A stretch of 63,576 nt of DNA from an uncultured Phycisphaerae bacterium. Its GTDB lineage: Bacteria > Planctomycetota > Phycisphaerae > Sedimentisphaerales > Anaerohalosphaeraceae. Where the stretch lies: contig CALEDR010000020.1 in the NCBI GenBank assembly GCA_937949545.1, positions 1 to 63,576 on the forward strand, given 5' to 3'. The notes beneath the pieces were generated by a model, which saw nothing but the letters and a program-made list of their open reading frames with translations, made no database searches and had not been told where the DNA came from. Positions 43,541 through 52,585 of this stretch are shown here, piece by piece. The number at the start of each line of letters is the position of its first letter. Position 1 is the first letter of the stretch. Position numbers and translations under genes: made by a program.

Positions 43541-45460
43541 ATGCAGCCTAAGAAATACAGACACGAGGAGAACCCGGACGAGATTTTTGACCTGACGGAC
43601 GACTTCGGGGATGAAGACCCCGAAATCGACGAGGCGCTCGACGCTATTCCGGACACGGATGATGTTCTGCCCGAAGCCGATGCGGACGGTCCGCTCGACG
43701 ATGCGGAGCCGAACCCGCCTTCTCTGCCGATTCCGCAGGGAAACGGCCGGGAAAGCGACCAGCCTGACCGGATTCGTCTGATTGAAGAGCGCATCGCCGC
43801 CATCATTCGAAAAGGAAAAGAAAAAGGGTACTTAACCTATGAAGAAATCAATGATGACCTGCCCGATGAAGTCATCAGCCCGGCCCGGCTGGACAATCTG
43901 CTGATGACGCTTGATGAAGCCGGTGTGCAGCTCATTGACGAGACAGACCTGCCGCGTCACCGGAAAGAAGCCCGGGAGGAAACCGACGAAGAGTTTGCTA
44001 AAGAAGCGGAAATCGAAGAAGACCTGCTCCTGGAGGACCATCTCGAGGAAGGGGAGGGCCGCCGCATCGACGACCCGGTACGGATGTATTTGACCCAGAT
44101 GGGCGAAATCCCCCTGCTGACGCGGGAGGAAGAAATCAGTCTGGCCCGGAAAATCGAGTTCACCCGGCTGGCCTTTCGCCGCAAGGTTCTTGAGTGCGAC
44201 TACTGCGCCCAGCACGCCGTCGAAATCCTCCAGCAGGTTGATGACGGCTCTCTGCCCTTTGACCGGACGATGAAAATGGGCAGCGGCGAATCCGAAGTCC
44301 GTGCCTTCGTGAAAAACCGGATGCCGCAGAATCTCGAGACCGTCACCAAGCTGCTGAACCGCAATCAGGAGCTTTTTGCCGCCTCGATGGTCTGTTCATC
44401 CCTCGATGAAGCCAAAAAATACATCCGGCAGATTCACCGCAACCGCCGCAAAATTGCCACGCTGCTGGAGGAACTTTCGCTGCGGACCAGCCGCATCCAG
44501 CCGATGATGAAAAAACTGGAGGGCATTCACTCCAAGATGCTCCAGCTGCAGGCCGCCATCGAAGCCGGTCCCAACCGCGACCACAGCGAAGAAGACATCC
44601 GCGCGATGAAGCAGGAGCTGCAGGGGCTGCAGGAACTTGTGCTGGAGACGCCGCGGCAGCTGTCCAAGCGTCTGCGGGCCATTCGGGCGGTCTTCTCCCA
44701 GTATGAAGACGCCAAGCGTCGGCTGGCCGGCGGCAACCTGCGTCTGGTTGTCTCCATCGCCAAGAAGTACCGCAACCGCGGCTTGAGTTTCCTGGACATC
44801 ATTCAGGAAGGCAACACGGGCCTGATGCGGGCCGTGGACAAATACGAGTATCGGCGCGGCTACAAGTTCAGCACCTACGCCACCTGGTGGATTCGTCAGG
44901 CCATCACCCGCGCCATCGCCGACCATGCCCGCACCATCCGCATCCCCGTCCATATGATTGAGACGATGAGCAAACTGCGCACCATCAGCAAGAATCTGCT
45001 GCAGAAGCTCGGACGCGAACCTACTATCGAAGAAATCGCCGAAGAAGCCAAAATGTCCATCGCCGAGACGCGCCGCGTGATGAAAATCAGCAAGCATCCG
45101 TTCAGTCTTGACCGGCCCATCGGCGAAAGCGAAGACAGCTATTTCGGCGACTTCATCGAAGATGAAAGCGTCGAATCGCCCGTCCAGTCCGCTGCGCAGG
45201 AAATGCTCAAGGAACGAATTGACGAGGTCCTCAAAACCCTCACGTACCGGGAGCGGGAAATCATCAAGCTCCGCTACGGTATCGGAGACGGCTATACCTA
45301 TACCCTCGAGGAAGTCGGACGCATTTTCAAGGTCACTCGCGAGCGTGTCCGTCAGGTGGAAGCCAAGGCCATCCGGAAACTCCAGCACCCGGTCCGATCC
45401 AGACGGCTGGAAGGATTTCTGGACGGCAAACCTTTGCTGCCGCCGGACCCGTCCGCCTGA
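43541..45460 (+). CDS. rpoD: Primary RNA polymerase sigma factor RpoD
   Basis: The 639-residue sigma-70 contains an acidic N-terminus (region 1.1 with [28 protein letters not shown] in parts), region 1.2 ([22 protein letters not shown]), a non-conserved insert, regions 2.1-2.4 ([59 protein letters not shown], read in parts), region 3 and region 4 ([31 protein letters not shown]). It is the housekeeping sigma factor. It follows dnaG by 45 bases. Confidence 0.97.
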   Translation: MQPKKYRHEENPDEIFDLTDDFGDEDPEIDEALDAIPDTDDVLPEADADGPLDDAEPNPPSLPIPQGNGRESDQPDRIRLIEERIAAIIRKGKEKGYLTYEEINDDLPDEVISPARLDNLLMTLDEAGVQLIDETDLPRHRKEAREETDEEFAKEAEIEEDLLLEDHLEEGEGRRIDDPVRMYLTQMGEIPLLTREEEISLARKIEFTRLAFRRKVLECDYCAQHAVEILQQVDDGSLPFDRTMKMGSGESEVRAFVKNRMPQNLETVTKLLNRNQELFAASMVCSSLDEAKKYIRQIHRNRRKIATLLEELSLRTSRIQPMMKKLEGIHSKMLQLQAAIEAGPNRDHSEEDIRAMKQELQGLQELVLETPRQLSKRLRAIRAVFSQYEDAKRRLAGGNLRLVVSIAKKYRNRGLSFLDIIQEGNTGLMRAVDKYEYRRGYKFSTYATWWIRQAITRAIADHARTIRIPVHMIETMSKLRTISKNLLQKLGREPTIEEIAEEAKMSIAETRRVMKISKHPFSLDRPIGESEDSYFGDFIEDESVESPVQSAAQEMLKERIDEVLKTLTYREREIIKLRYGIGDGYTYTLEEVGRIFKVTRERVRQVEAKAIRKLQHPVRSRRLEGFLDGKPLLPPDPSA

Positions 45461-45513
45461 GTCGGCTTGCGGTCTGCGGACACTGTCTTCGGACCGGATG
45501 ACCCCCGAAAACT

Positions 45514-47742
45514 ATGCAGAACCAAAAGCGGCTCGTATCCATTCATCTGACCCTGCTGCTGGCAGCAGGTCTAACCAGATTTGCTTGCGCAGGGACGACC
45601 GATGACTGCAATTGCCCATCCCGTCAGACCGCCGAGCCTTTTTCGCTTTTGCAGGCCGAACGAACTCTTCTGATGGGGTATGTGGACAAGGGCGATTTTG
45701 AAACCGCCCTGTCGCTGCTCGAACGGTCCATCCGGCGGGAGGATAACTTCCATCGGAACCTTCGCTCCCTCCTGGCCCGCTATAAGACTTATCAGGAGAA
45801 CTGGCAGCGGCAGAATCAGCAGGCCCTCGAGAAGCTGCACCAGAGAATCGAACAGATCCGGAGCGACCCCAATCAGCTCTCCGCGCGTCCGGAGGAAATT
45901 CTTTCTCTGCTGATTCAGAGCCGAAAGGACAACCCGAACAGGGCCGACTTTTCGTCCGACCCCTTTGTCGTCTCACTGACCGAACAAATCCGCCGAAATA
46001 TCCGATACTGGCAGTCGCAGGGGGAGTATGAAAAGGCCTGGCGGGCCGGCCTGCGGGTGCTTTTGGCCGCCGACCCGAACAACCCGGCTCTTCAGCAGGA
46101 AAAAACTGACCTGCTGTCCAAAATCGGCATTGAGAAAAAACTCACAGCCCCCCTTTGTCCCGGCCAGAATGACCCTTATGCCTCCGTCCAGGCCGAAATT
46201 TTCTTTGAAGCCCTCCGGCGGCTCGACCAAAAATATTTCATCCCTCTGAACCATTCAGTCCTGAAACGTCGTGCTCTCACCTGTGCCGGGCACATCGGAG
46301 AAGTGCTCGCCTGCGGACGAAAAGACTTTCTTTATACTGCAGACCCAAACGCACTGGCCGCCTGGAATCAGCGGCTGAAAAATCTGCAGGAATCGGCGGC
46401 TTCAGCCCCGCAGGCCCAAACAGATGTTCCGGCCCTGCTCGAACAAATCCGCACCCTGCTGGACCTGAACCGAACAACCCTTCGCCTGCCGGAAGGTCTG
46501 CTCGTGCAGCTGCTCGCCGAAGCCGTCCTTGATGAACTGGACCCCTATACCGAAATTGTCTGGCCGTCTCGAAGCGAAGAATTCGACAAACAGATGAGCG
46601 GCGAATTCGCCGGCGTAGGCATTCGGATTGCCCGGCAGGACAATCGGCTGAACATTGTTGAAATCATTCCCGATTCTCCCGCGGAGGAATCCGGACTGCT
46701 TCAGGTCGGTGATTCCATCCTCGCAATTGACGGAAATCCCACGGAAAATCTGACTCTGGACTGCGCTGTTCGTCTGATTTCCGGTCCGGCGGATACCCCC
46801 GTCACTCTGACCCTTCGGCGGCATGAGGAAGAACAGACTGTCACGCTTCTTCGCCGCAAAATCATCCTGCCTTCGCTGCACGGCAATACGTCGCCGCTGG
46901 AGCCGCCCCTGAAAACCAACGGCGGTCTGAGCACCTATCGGATTGACGCCGATCCCGGCATCGCCTATATTCGGTTGAGCAGCTTCCGAAAAGACACGGC
47001 ACAGACCCTTCGAAAAATTCTCGAAAACCTTCAGGCCGGTGGTCTGCGGGGTCTGATTCTGGACCTTCGCTCCAACAGCGGCGGGCTGCTCGATGCGGCC
47101 GTGGGTGTTGCAGACCTGTTCCTCGAAAACGGCATTATCGCCAGAACCTGTACCCGAGAAGGCATCGAGCAGGAAATCACCGCCGCCGCCGGTGCGCTTC
47201 CGCCGGACATTCCAATGGCCGTTCTCGTGGATGAAGGCACCGCCAGCGGCGCAGAAATTCTGGCCGGGGCTCTGGCTGACCCGCACGCCCGGCGCGCCAT
47301 CCTGGTCGGAACCCGAACCTACGGCAAAGGCACAGTTCAGGAAGTCGAACCTCTTCCGAACGGCTGCCGGCTCAAATATACCCGGGGCATTTATCAGCTG
47401 TCCGGCAGCCGAGAAGTCCCCAATCGATATCAGCGCCTCAAACAAAACCGAACTGATTGGGGGCTGCTGCCGGATGTCCTTGTGGAAACCGGTGAACCGC
47501 AGCTCGAAAAGGCCCGCCAGGCACGCCGCAATCTCGAAAAATTTTTCCGCGAAAGCCAAGACAAAAATCCTTCGCAGCTCCGGCAGGACCTTTTGCCGCT
47601 GCTGGAAGCGCTCGTCAGCTCCGACCCGCCGCTGGCTGCCGGTCTGACGATCATCAAAGCCAAAATCCTTGCCTCGGAACTTCCCCTTTCAGCATCGGCA
47701 GACCCCAATGTGCCTGCGCCCGCCGCCGACCCGAATTTGTGA
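45514..47742 (+). CDS. C-terminal processing (S41) peptidase with PDZ domain
   Basis: The 742-residue exported protein has a signal peptide (LVSIHLTLLLAAGLTRFACA), a helical N-terminal part of about 330 residues, a PDZ domain (GEFAGVGIRIARQDNRLNIVEIIPDSPAEESGLLQVGDSILAIDG in parts) and an S41 protease domain. The nucleophile Ser is in DEGTASGAEILAGAL and the general-base Lys in RTYGKGTVQEVEPL. Tail-specific proteases process or degrade periplasmic proteins. The long N-terminal region differs from the usual CtpA layout. It is followed by a permease gene 58 bases on. Confidence 0.92.
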   Translation: MQNQKRLVSIHLTLLLAAGLTRFACAGTTDDCNCPSRQTAEPFSLLQAERTLLMGYVDKGDFETALSLLERSIRREDNFHRNLRSLLARYKTYQENWQRQNQQALEKLHQRIEQIRSDPNQLSARPEEILSLLIQSRKDNPNRADFSSDPFVVSLTEQIRRNIRYWQSQGEYEKAWRAGLRVLLAADPNNPALQQEKTDLLSKIGIEKKLTAPLCPGQNDPYASVQAEIFFEALRRLDQKYFIPLNHSVLKRRALTCAGHIGEVLACGRKDFLYTADPNALAAWNQRLKNLQESAASAPQAQTDVPALLEQIRTLLDLNRTTLRLPEGLLVQLLAEAVLDELDPYTEIVWPSRSEEFDKQMSGEFAGVGIRIARQDNRLNIVEIIPDSPAEESGLLQVGDSILAIDGNPTENLTLDCAVRLISGPADTPVTLTLRRHEEEQTVTLLRRKIILPSLHGNTSPLEPPLKTNGGLSTYRIDADPGIAYIRLSSFRKDTAQTLRKILENLQAGGLRGLILDLRSNSGGLLDAAVGVADLFLENGIIARTCTREGIEQEITAAAGALPPDIPMAVLVDEGTASGAEILAGALADPHARRAILVGTRTYGKGTVQEVEPLPNGCRLKYTRGIYQLSGSREVPNRYQRLKQNRTDWGLLPDVLVETGEPQLEKARQARRNLEKFFRESQDKNPSQLRQDLLPLLEALVSSDPPLAAGLTIIKAKILASELPLSASADPNVPAPAADPNL

Positions 47743-47800
47743 AACATTCCGGGTCTGCAGACGTAGAAGACAGAGACAATTAAAAAGAGAAAGTCGCCGT

Positions 47801-48823
47801 ATGACGGATTTTATACAGGCATTTTGGTCCACCCTGGCCCAGATGTCTCCCTATCTGCTGTTCGGCTTTTTTGCGGCGGGTTTGCTGAGCATCTGGATTT
47901 CGCCCGCACTGGTGGAACGGCATCTGGGCGGGCACGGCTTCGGCGCGGTAGTAAAGGCCTCGCTGTTCGGCGTTCCCCTGCCGCTGTGCTCGTGCGGTGT
48001 CATTCCGGTCACGATATCGCTGTACAAACACGGCGCCGGGCGCGGAGCAGCCGTGTCGTTTCTTTTGTCCACGCCGCAAACCGGCATCGACAGCATCTTT
48101 GTGACCTACTCCCTGCTGGGACCTTTTTTCGCTGTTCTGCGTCCTATCGCGGCGTTCCTGACCGGCCTGTTCGGCGGCGGACTGGTCAATCTCTTTGACC
48201 CGGCCGACCGCGGCATCGCAAATTCTTCAAGAGCATGTTCGGACGACTGCTGCTCCAAAAATGAAAAGAAACCGCCCCGCTGGCAGCGGATGCTCCGCCA
48301 CGGCTTTGTGACCCTGCCGACCGATATCGGACTGCCGATGCTCGTCGGCCTGTTCATCGCCGCCGCCATTTCCGTCTGGGTGCCGGATGACCTGTTTGCC
48401 GTTCATTTGGCCGCCGGCAGCAATCTGCTGGCGATGGTTGTGATGATGTTCGTCGGCATCCCGATTTACGTCTGCGCCACCGCCTCTGTGCCGATTGCCG
48501 CCGCCCTGATTGCCAAGGGCCTTTCGCCCGGCGCGGCACTGGTCTTCTTAATGACCGGTCCGGCCACCAACGCCGCAGGACTCTCTACACTCTGGGGAGT
48601 TCTCGGCCCTCGCTCCGCCCTGTTGTATCTCTTTTCCGCCGCCTTCTGCGCTCTGGCAAGCGGACTGATTGTCGATGCCTTCCTGCCCCGCCAAAAAGCC
48701 GTTGAAATGATGCACCAACACAGTGTCGCCCTTCCGGAATGGGCGGGGCATCTGTCCGCCCTCATTCTGCTGGCCATTCTTCTGTTCGGAGTCGCACGAA
48801 AATACGCCCGAAAAGCCGAATAA
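47801..48823 (+). CDS. SO_0444/YraQ-like metal permease
   Basis: The 340-residue membrane protein has two related halves, each with a Cys motif in a helix turn: VPLPLCSCGVIPVTISLYKHGAG in the first and IPIYVCATASVPIAAALIAKG in the second. A Cys-rich cytoplasmic loop (ACSDDCCSKNEKK) separates them. This is the pattern of SO_0444-type putative Cu/Zn or arsenite-type efflux permeases of the DUF318 family. Metal identity is not known. The ATG at 47801 follows TAAAAAGAGAAAG. It converges on uvrC with ten bases between stops. Confidence 0.88.
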   Translation: MTDFIQAFWSTLAQMSPYLLFGFFAAGLLSIWISPALVERHLGGHGFGAVVKASLFGVPLPLCSCGVIPVTISLYKHGAGRGAAVSFLLSTPQTGIDSIFVTYSLLGPFFAVLRPIAAFLTGLFGGGLVNLFDPADRGIANSSRACSDDCCSKNEKKPPRWQRMLRHGFVTLPTDIGLPMLVGLFIAAAISVWVPDDLFAVHLAAGSNLLAMVVMMFVGIPIYVCATASVPIAAALIAKGLSPGAALVFLMTGPATNAAGLSTLWGVLGPRSALLYLFSAAFCALASGLIVDAFLPRQKAVEMMHQHSVALPEWAGHLSALILLAILLFGVARKYARKAE

Positions 48824-48833
48824 GCCCGCCGGA

Positions 48834-50168
48834 TTATTCCTCCTCCAGCATCTTCTTTCGGCGCAGGATATGATGATAATGCTGCGCGAACCGATGCGCC
48901 TCATCGCGGACGTACTGAAGCAGCTTTCGCACCGGTGAAACCGCCGACAGCCGCACCGGCTCCGCCCGGCCCGGCAGATAAATCAGCTCCTGGCGCTTGG
49001 CAATCGCCGCCAGATTCGGCATCGGCGCCCCCATCGTCCGCAGGGCCTCTTCGGCCGCGTGCAGCTGGCCGAGCCCGCCGTCAATCAGCACCAAATCCGG
49101 CCAGAGCTCCTCGCCCGCCAGCGCATGTTTGTACCGCCGGCTGATAACCTCCGCAATCGACGCAAAGTCATCCGAAAAGCCCGCAGACTTGATGCGGAAC
49201 CGCCGATACCCCTCCTTAAACGGCTTGCCGTCGATGAACTGCACCATCGCCCCGACCGTCTCCCTGCCGGCCAGATGCGCAATATCAAACCCCTCGATAA
49301 TCCGGATCGGATGCGGGCTCTTGAGCAGATGCTGAAGTTTCTCCAGCGCCTCCGTCGGGTTCTGAAAGAACACCTCCGGCTGCACGTGCTCCTCCACAGT
49401 GCCGCGTTTGTCCAGATTTTCCAAAAGCCGAATCCGGTCCCGCAGCCTCGCCGCCTCTTCGAAATCCTGCCGCCGCGAGGCTTCCTGCATCCGCCTGCGG
49501 AGCCCCTCGATGTACGACGAGCGCTTGGAGCCCAGAAACCGAATCAAATCGCGTATCTGCCGACGGTAGTCCTCGCGGCTGACCTTGTCCGCACACGGTG
49601 CGGTGCACTGGCGGATATGATACAAAAGACACGGCCGGAAAAAACGCCGCTTCGGGTCCTCCGAGCGAATCTCCAGCGTGCAGGTGCGAAACAGAAAAAT
49701 CTTCTGCAGAATCCCCAGCACCTGCCGCAGGTCGCGCACGGCCGTAAACGGCCCGAACAGCCGGCTGCGGGGGTTGGGACTGCGCGTGATATACACCCCC
49801 GGAAAATCTTCGCGCGTCGTAATTTCCAGATAGGGAAAGGTCTTGGAATCTTTTAAATCCGTATTGTACGGCGGGTGAATATCCTTAATCAGGCGGGCCT
49901 CCTGGAGAATCGCTTCCGCCTCGCCGGCCGTTTCCAGATAATCCACATCCGCGACACGGCTGAGCATCTCGGCAATCCACGGACCGCGGGTTTCGGCCAG
50001 ATTGGCCCCGGGCTGAAAGTAGCTGCTGACCCGCGCGCGGAGATTCTTGCCCTTGCCGATATAGAGCACCTTCTCCTCGGCATCCTTCATAAAATACAGC
50101 CCCGGCCCCGTCGGGAAGGAACGGATCTTCTCCCGCAGGGCCTGCAGTTTCTCTTCAGACAGCGCCAT
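48834..50168 (-). CDS. uvrC: Excinuclease UvrC, short form lacking the C-terminal HhH region
   Basis: The 444-residue product has the GIY-YIG endonuclease (GPGLYFMKDAEEKVLYIGKGKNLRARVSSYF in parts), a Cys cluster (CLLYHIRQCTAPCADKVS), a UVR motif for UvrB binding and the RNase H-like 5'-incision domain (IIEGFDIAHLAG, DLVLIDGGLGQLHAA, SAVSPVRKLLQYVRDEAHRFAQHYH in parts). UvrC usually has about 600 residues with a C-terminal helix-hairpin-helix pair. Here the frame stops just after LRRKKMLEEE, and the facing gene ends ten bases later, so the HhH part is truly absent. Confidence 0.94.
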   Translation of the reverse strand: MALSEEKLQALREKIRSFPTGPGLYFMKDAEEKVLYIGKGKNLRARVSSYFQPGANLAETRGPWIAEMLSRVADVDYLETAGEAEAILQEARLIKDIHPPYNTDLKDSKTFPYLEITTREDFPGVYITRSPNPRSRLFGPFTAVRDLRQVLGILQKIFLFRTCTLEIRSEDPKRRFFRPCLLYHIRQCTAPCADKVSREDYRRQIRDLIRFLGSKRSSYIEGLRRRMQEASRRQDFEEAARLRDRIRLLENLDKRGTVEEHVQPEVFFQNPTEALEKLQHLLKSPHPIRIIEGFDIAHLAGRETVGAMVQFIDGKPFKEGYRRFRIKSAGFSDDFASIAEVISRRYKHALAGEELWPDLVLIDGGLGQLHAAEEALRTMGAPMPNLAAIAKRQELIYLPGRAEPVRLSAVSPVRKLLQYVRDEAHRFAQHYHHILRRKKMLEEE

Positions 50169-50532
50169 CAGGGGCCATTATACCAGACCGCAGGCCTCAA
50201 AGGGAGTCGGAGGAAACAGAAATCCGAAGCACGAAATCCGAAACTTGAACATCGAAACAAGTTTTTAACCCCAGATTTCACGGGCTGCACAGATTGGGGA
50301 AAGAAAAGAAGAAGAAGAAGAAGAAGAAGAAAGGACACAGCGAAAAAGGAAGCCCGCACAGGCGGGCGCTATAGACAGCCCCGCCCGCCAAGGCGGGGAA
50401 AAAGAGTTATCCGCTCATCAGTTTTCAGGCATCAGTCAACAGCGATCGGTTTTCAGTCAAGAAGAGGAAGACGCATTCGCTCGCTGGAAACCAGCCGCTG
50501 GACACTGGACGCTGGATGCTGGACGCCGGCCG
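50169..50532. repeat. Non-coding region of low-complexity and dispersed-type repeats
   Basis: No gene is seen. Components are: an AATCCGAAGCACGAAATCCG-type segment (50220-50250), which in Planctomycetes and related groups occurs as a widely dispersed repeat and gives spurious frames such as SSFGFRASDF; a CCCCAGATTTCACGGGCTG-type segment (50270-50297); an AAG microsatellite of about nine units (50306-50332); two GC-rich hairpins (50352-50367, 50379-50398); and TCAGTTTTCAGGCATCAGTC text (50417-50460). Four heptamers TGGACAC/TGGACGC/TGGATGC/TGGACGC close it (50499-50526). Confidence 0.75.
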
Positions 50533-50570
50533 GTTTCAATCCCTTATTCATCAGGGAAAAAATGCAAGAC
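50533..50570 (-). CRISPR. Single CRISPR-like repeat, no spacer array visible
   Basis: On the minus strand this 38-base unit begins GTCTTGCATTTTTTCCC and ends AAGGGATTGAAAC. It has the ATTGAAAC 3' end common to type I and III repeats and an internal TCCCT/AGGGA inverted repeat. It is oriented with cas2-cas1, which lie 163 bases upstream on the same strand, in the place where a leader-proximal first repeat would be. No second copy appears in the window, so there is no spacer. The flanks GGCCG and CGGCC are inverted to each other. Confidence 0.65.
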
Positions 50571-50733
50571 CGGCCTTTGTAAGTCCTTTGCTTTCAAGGG
50601 GTTGCAAGGGCAAAAACTGTAACCCCCTTTTTGAGAGCTTTTTTCGGCGGATTTTTGCCGGCCTCTGAAAGATCAAAATCGCTATAAACTTTTGAAAGAC
50701 CTAAACTTACAAATTTTCTGTAATCGGATTTTC
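50571..50733 (-). promoter_or_regulatory. Candidate CRISPR leader
   Basis: This 163-base A/T-rich segment lies between the cas2 stop and the single repeat, on the strand of the cas genes. It contains pyrimidine runs but no open frame with a ribosome site. The position is that of a leader; no integration-host-factor site or promoter is certain. Confidence 0.45.
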
Positions 50734-51009
50734 TCAGATTATAAAGAACGTTTCTTGCTGTGTCAAGTACCCTTGTCCCTGAAATTGTGTTTTTTCCAGA
50801 CAATTTTGGCAAATATGGTATATCCGCACGGAATCCTCCTGCGGATTGATAATCTGAGCCAGCCGCTGCATCATTTCTTTTAAAAGAGCCCCGTCCAGGT
50901 CCGCTTCAAATACACTGTATTGAACCCGGTCACCGTAGTCAAGCAGGGTTTTGGCGACCCTCAGACGTCTTTTATCATCTGTACAGTCGTATGCAATCAC
51001 GATAAACAC
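50734..51009 (-). CDS. cas2: CRISPR-associated endonuclease Cas2
   Basis: The 91-residue protein has the Cas2 signature FIVIAYDCTDDKRRLRVAKTLLDYGDRVQYSVFEADL in parts, with the metal-binding Asp after the first strand. It forms a dimer in the Cas1-Cas2 spacer integrase. The start is GTG at 51009; a perfect AGAGT-GAT-ACTCT inverted repeat lies between cas1 and cas2. cas1 ends 12 bases upstream. Confidence 0.95.
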   Translation of the reverse strand: MFIVIAYDCTDDKRRLRVAKTLLDYGDRVQYSVFEADLDGALLKEMMQRLAQIINPQEDSVRIYHICQNCLEKTQFQGQGYLTQQETFFII

Positions 51010-51021
51010 GAGAGTGATACT

Positions 51022-52029
51022 CTACAATGGCAGTTGATAAAAACGGTACATTCGGCCGGTTTGAATTGATTGCTGCAGTTCTTCGGCCTTTTCAAAAATC
51101 AGCGAAAATGGACTTATCGGCTCCCGTTTTTCTATCAGCCGCTGGGGGGTATGCAGATACCTTTCCCATTCGGCAATCAGCCGTTTTCGGGCCGCATCGG
51201 ACAAAAGAACCGGCGCCGGTTGCCCCTTGCCGATCTGAAAGTCCGCTTTTTGAAGGATTTTTTTGTTGAACAGAAGCATCACAAACCGATCCGCTATGGG
51301 CTGTCGGAACTGTTCTACAAAATCAAATGTCAGCGCCGGAGCGTTCCGAATCGAAGCATGCATGATCCCGCAGTAAATATCCAAATCTGCTGCTTGAAGG
51401 GCATTCTGCGCCAGCGCAGTCAGGAGCATATACCCATAAGACAGACAGGCGTTGACCGGGTCAGCCGGCGGGCGGCGAACCCGACCGCCGAAATCCATCT
51501 CCAGTGAACGAAAGATTTCAACAAGGGCCTGAAAATACGTCCGGCTGAGCAGACCCTCGATGCCCCGTACCGCATCAATAGCAGGCTGTTCGTCCACGCG
51601 TGCGGCAGTCTGGAGAATGTCCTCCGACGCTTTCGTCAGATCTGAATTGCGATGATTGTAGGCATAGCGTCTGACAACATTTGCCGCAGAAACGGCCTTG
51701 GCCCGGACGAGCTCCCGACAGAACAGAAGGGTTTGAGCCGGGTTGACGGCCAGCGCATACTGCCGGCGCCGCAGCTCTGTACGAGGACTGTCCGGCGGGA
51801 GCAATGTCCCCCGAACCTGGCCCCGAGCGGTCAGCAAAACCACAGAAACACCCCGGTCCAGCAGCAGCGCCAGCGCCGAAGCCGTCAGCTGGATTCGTCC
51901 GATAATCACCAGTCGCTGGAGCCGGTGTACAGGAATTGACAGCAACGGCTGGTCATCCTTGGAAACCAGCAGCCGACGCCCCTGTTTGGAGACTTTGGCC
52001 CCCTGTTCCTGCAGATAGACTGTACCCAT
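51022..52029 (-). CDS. cas1: CRISPR-associated integrase Cas1
   Basis: The 335-residue product has the N-terminal beta domain (GTVYLQEQGAKVSKQG, LQRLVIIGRIQLTASALALLLDRGVSVVLL in parts) and the helical catalytic domain. The metal ligands are visible: Glu in RGIEGLLSRTYF, His in YCGIMHASIRNAPAL and Glu in FDFVEQFRQPIADRFV. It integrates new spacers with Cas2. No cas4, effector (Cas3, Cas5-8, Cas9, Cas10, Cas12) or reverse transcriptase lies on either side: uvrC is on one side and an ACT gene on the other. The subtype cannot be fixed from these genes alone. Confidence 0.95.
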   Translation of the reverse strand: MGTVYLQEQGAKVSKQGRRLLVSKDDQPLLSIPVHRLQRLVIIGRIQLTASALALLLDRGVSVVLLTARGQVRGTLLPPDSPRTELRRRQYALAVNPAQTLLFCRELVRAKAVSAANVVRRYAYNHRNSDLTKASEDILQTAARVDEQPAIDAVRGIEGLLSRTYFQALVEIFRSLEMDFGGRVRRPPADPVNACLSYGYMLLTALAQNALQAADLDIYCGIMHASIRNAPALTFDFVEQFRQPIADRFVMLLFNKKILQKADFQIGKGQPAPVLLSDAARKRLIAEWERYLHTPQRLIEKREPISPFSLIFEKAEELQQSIQTGRMYRFYQLPL

Positions 52030-52116
52030 CCAACATCCCGTTTCCGCTCATTCTGCTTCCATGCCTATCGGCAAATCAGGCAGAAGAGTTCACGGGATCG
52101 CCGCAGTCGGGCGGGG

Positions 52117-52422
52117 TCAGACGCGGTGCATCATTTTGAAGATGTTTTCGTGCTGGAGGGTGATGGTCAGGTCCATCTGGCGGGCGATTTTGTTCAGCTG
52201 AGCCTGGAGTTTTTCCAGTTCGATGGCGGCCTCCGTGATGTCGATGGCCATCGTCATCACGAAGTAATCCTCCATAATCCGCTGGCTGACATCGATAATA
52301 TTGATATTGCCTTTGGCCATTGTATTGGCAATCCGGGCAATGATGCCGACTTTGTCCTTGCCGGTGACGGTGACGATGCAGATTTGTGAAACCTTCTTCT
52401 TCTCGCTTTTTCGAGACACCAT
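52117..52422 (-). CDS. ACT domain protein
   Basis: The 101-residue product contains one ACT fold (QICIVTVTGKDKVGIIARIANTMAKGNINIIDVSQRIMEDYFVMTMAIDI in parts), similar to the UPF0237-type small ACT proteins. AAGGATTCTTT precedes the ATG. ACT domains bind amino acids or related ligands. It is divergent from DAHP synthase and could sense an aromatic amino acid, but that is inference. It lies upstream of cas1 on the same strand, separated by 87 bases, so it may share a transcript with the cas genes. Confidence 0.88.
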   Translation of the reverse strand: MVSRKSEKKKVSQICIVTVTGKDKVGIIARIANTMAKGNINIIDVSQRIMEDYFVMTMAIDITEAAIELEKLQAQLNKIARQMDLTITLQHENIFKMMHRV

Positions 52423-52526
52423 AAAGAATCCTTATCCAGATAATTCCTGCTTTCATCGGTCTATTATCGTCGATTTTTTCTTTTTTTCCACAAAAATGCC
52501 GCTGGAAAAGCCGCAACAGGCGGCCC

Positions 52527-52555
52527 TTGCTCTTTGGACAGTTTTCTGGTATACT
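52527..52555 (+). promoter_or_regulatory. Predicted promoter of the DAHP synthase gene
   Basis: TTGCTC and TATACT are separated by 17 bases, 30 bases before the ATG at 52586. Confidence 0.5.
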
Positions 52556-52585
52556 TGTTTTCTTTGAAGAGAAATGAAAGGACCT

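Noticed and set aside
50168-50359. 62-residue minus-strand frame with poly-Leu and SSFGFRASDF
   Set aside because: It translates the AAG tract and a dispersed-type repeat; it has no ribosome site and such frames are typical annotation artefacts.
52030-52116. Second CRISPR repeat or leader upstream of cas1
   Set aside because: No sequence here resembles the 50533-50570 unit.
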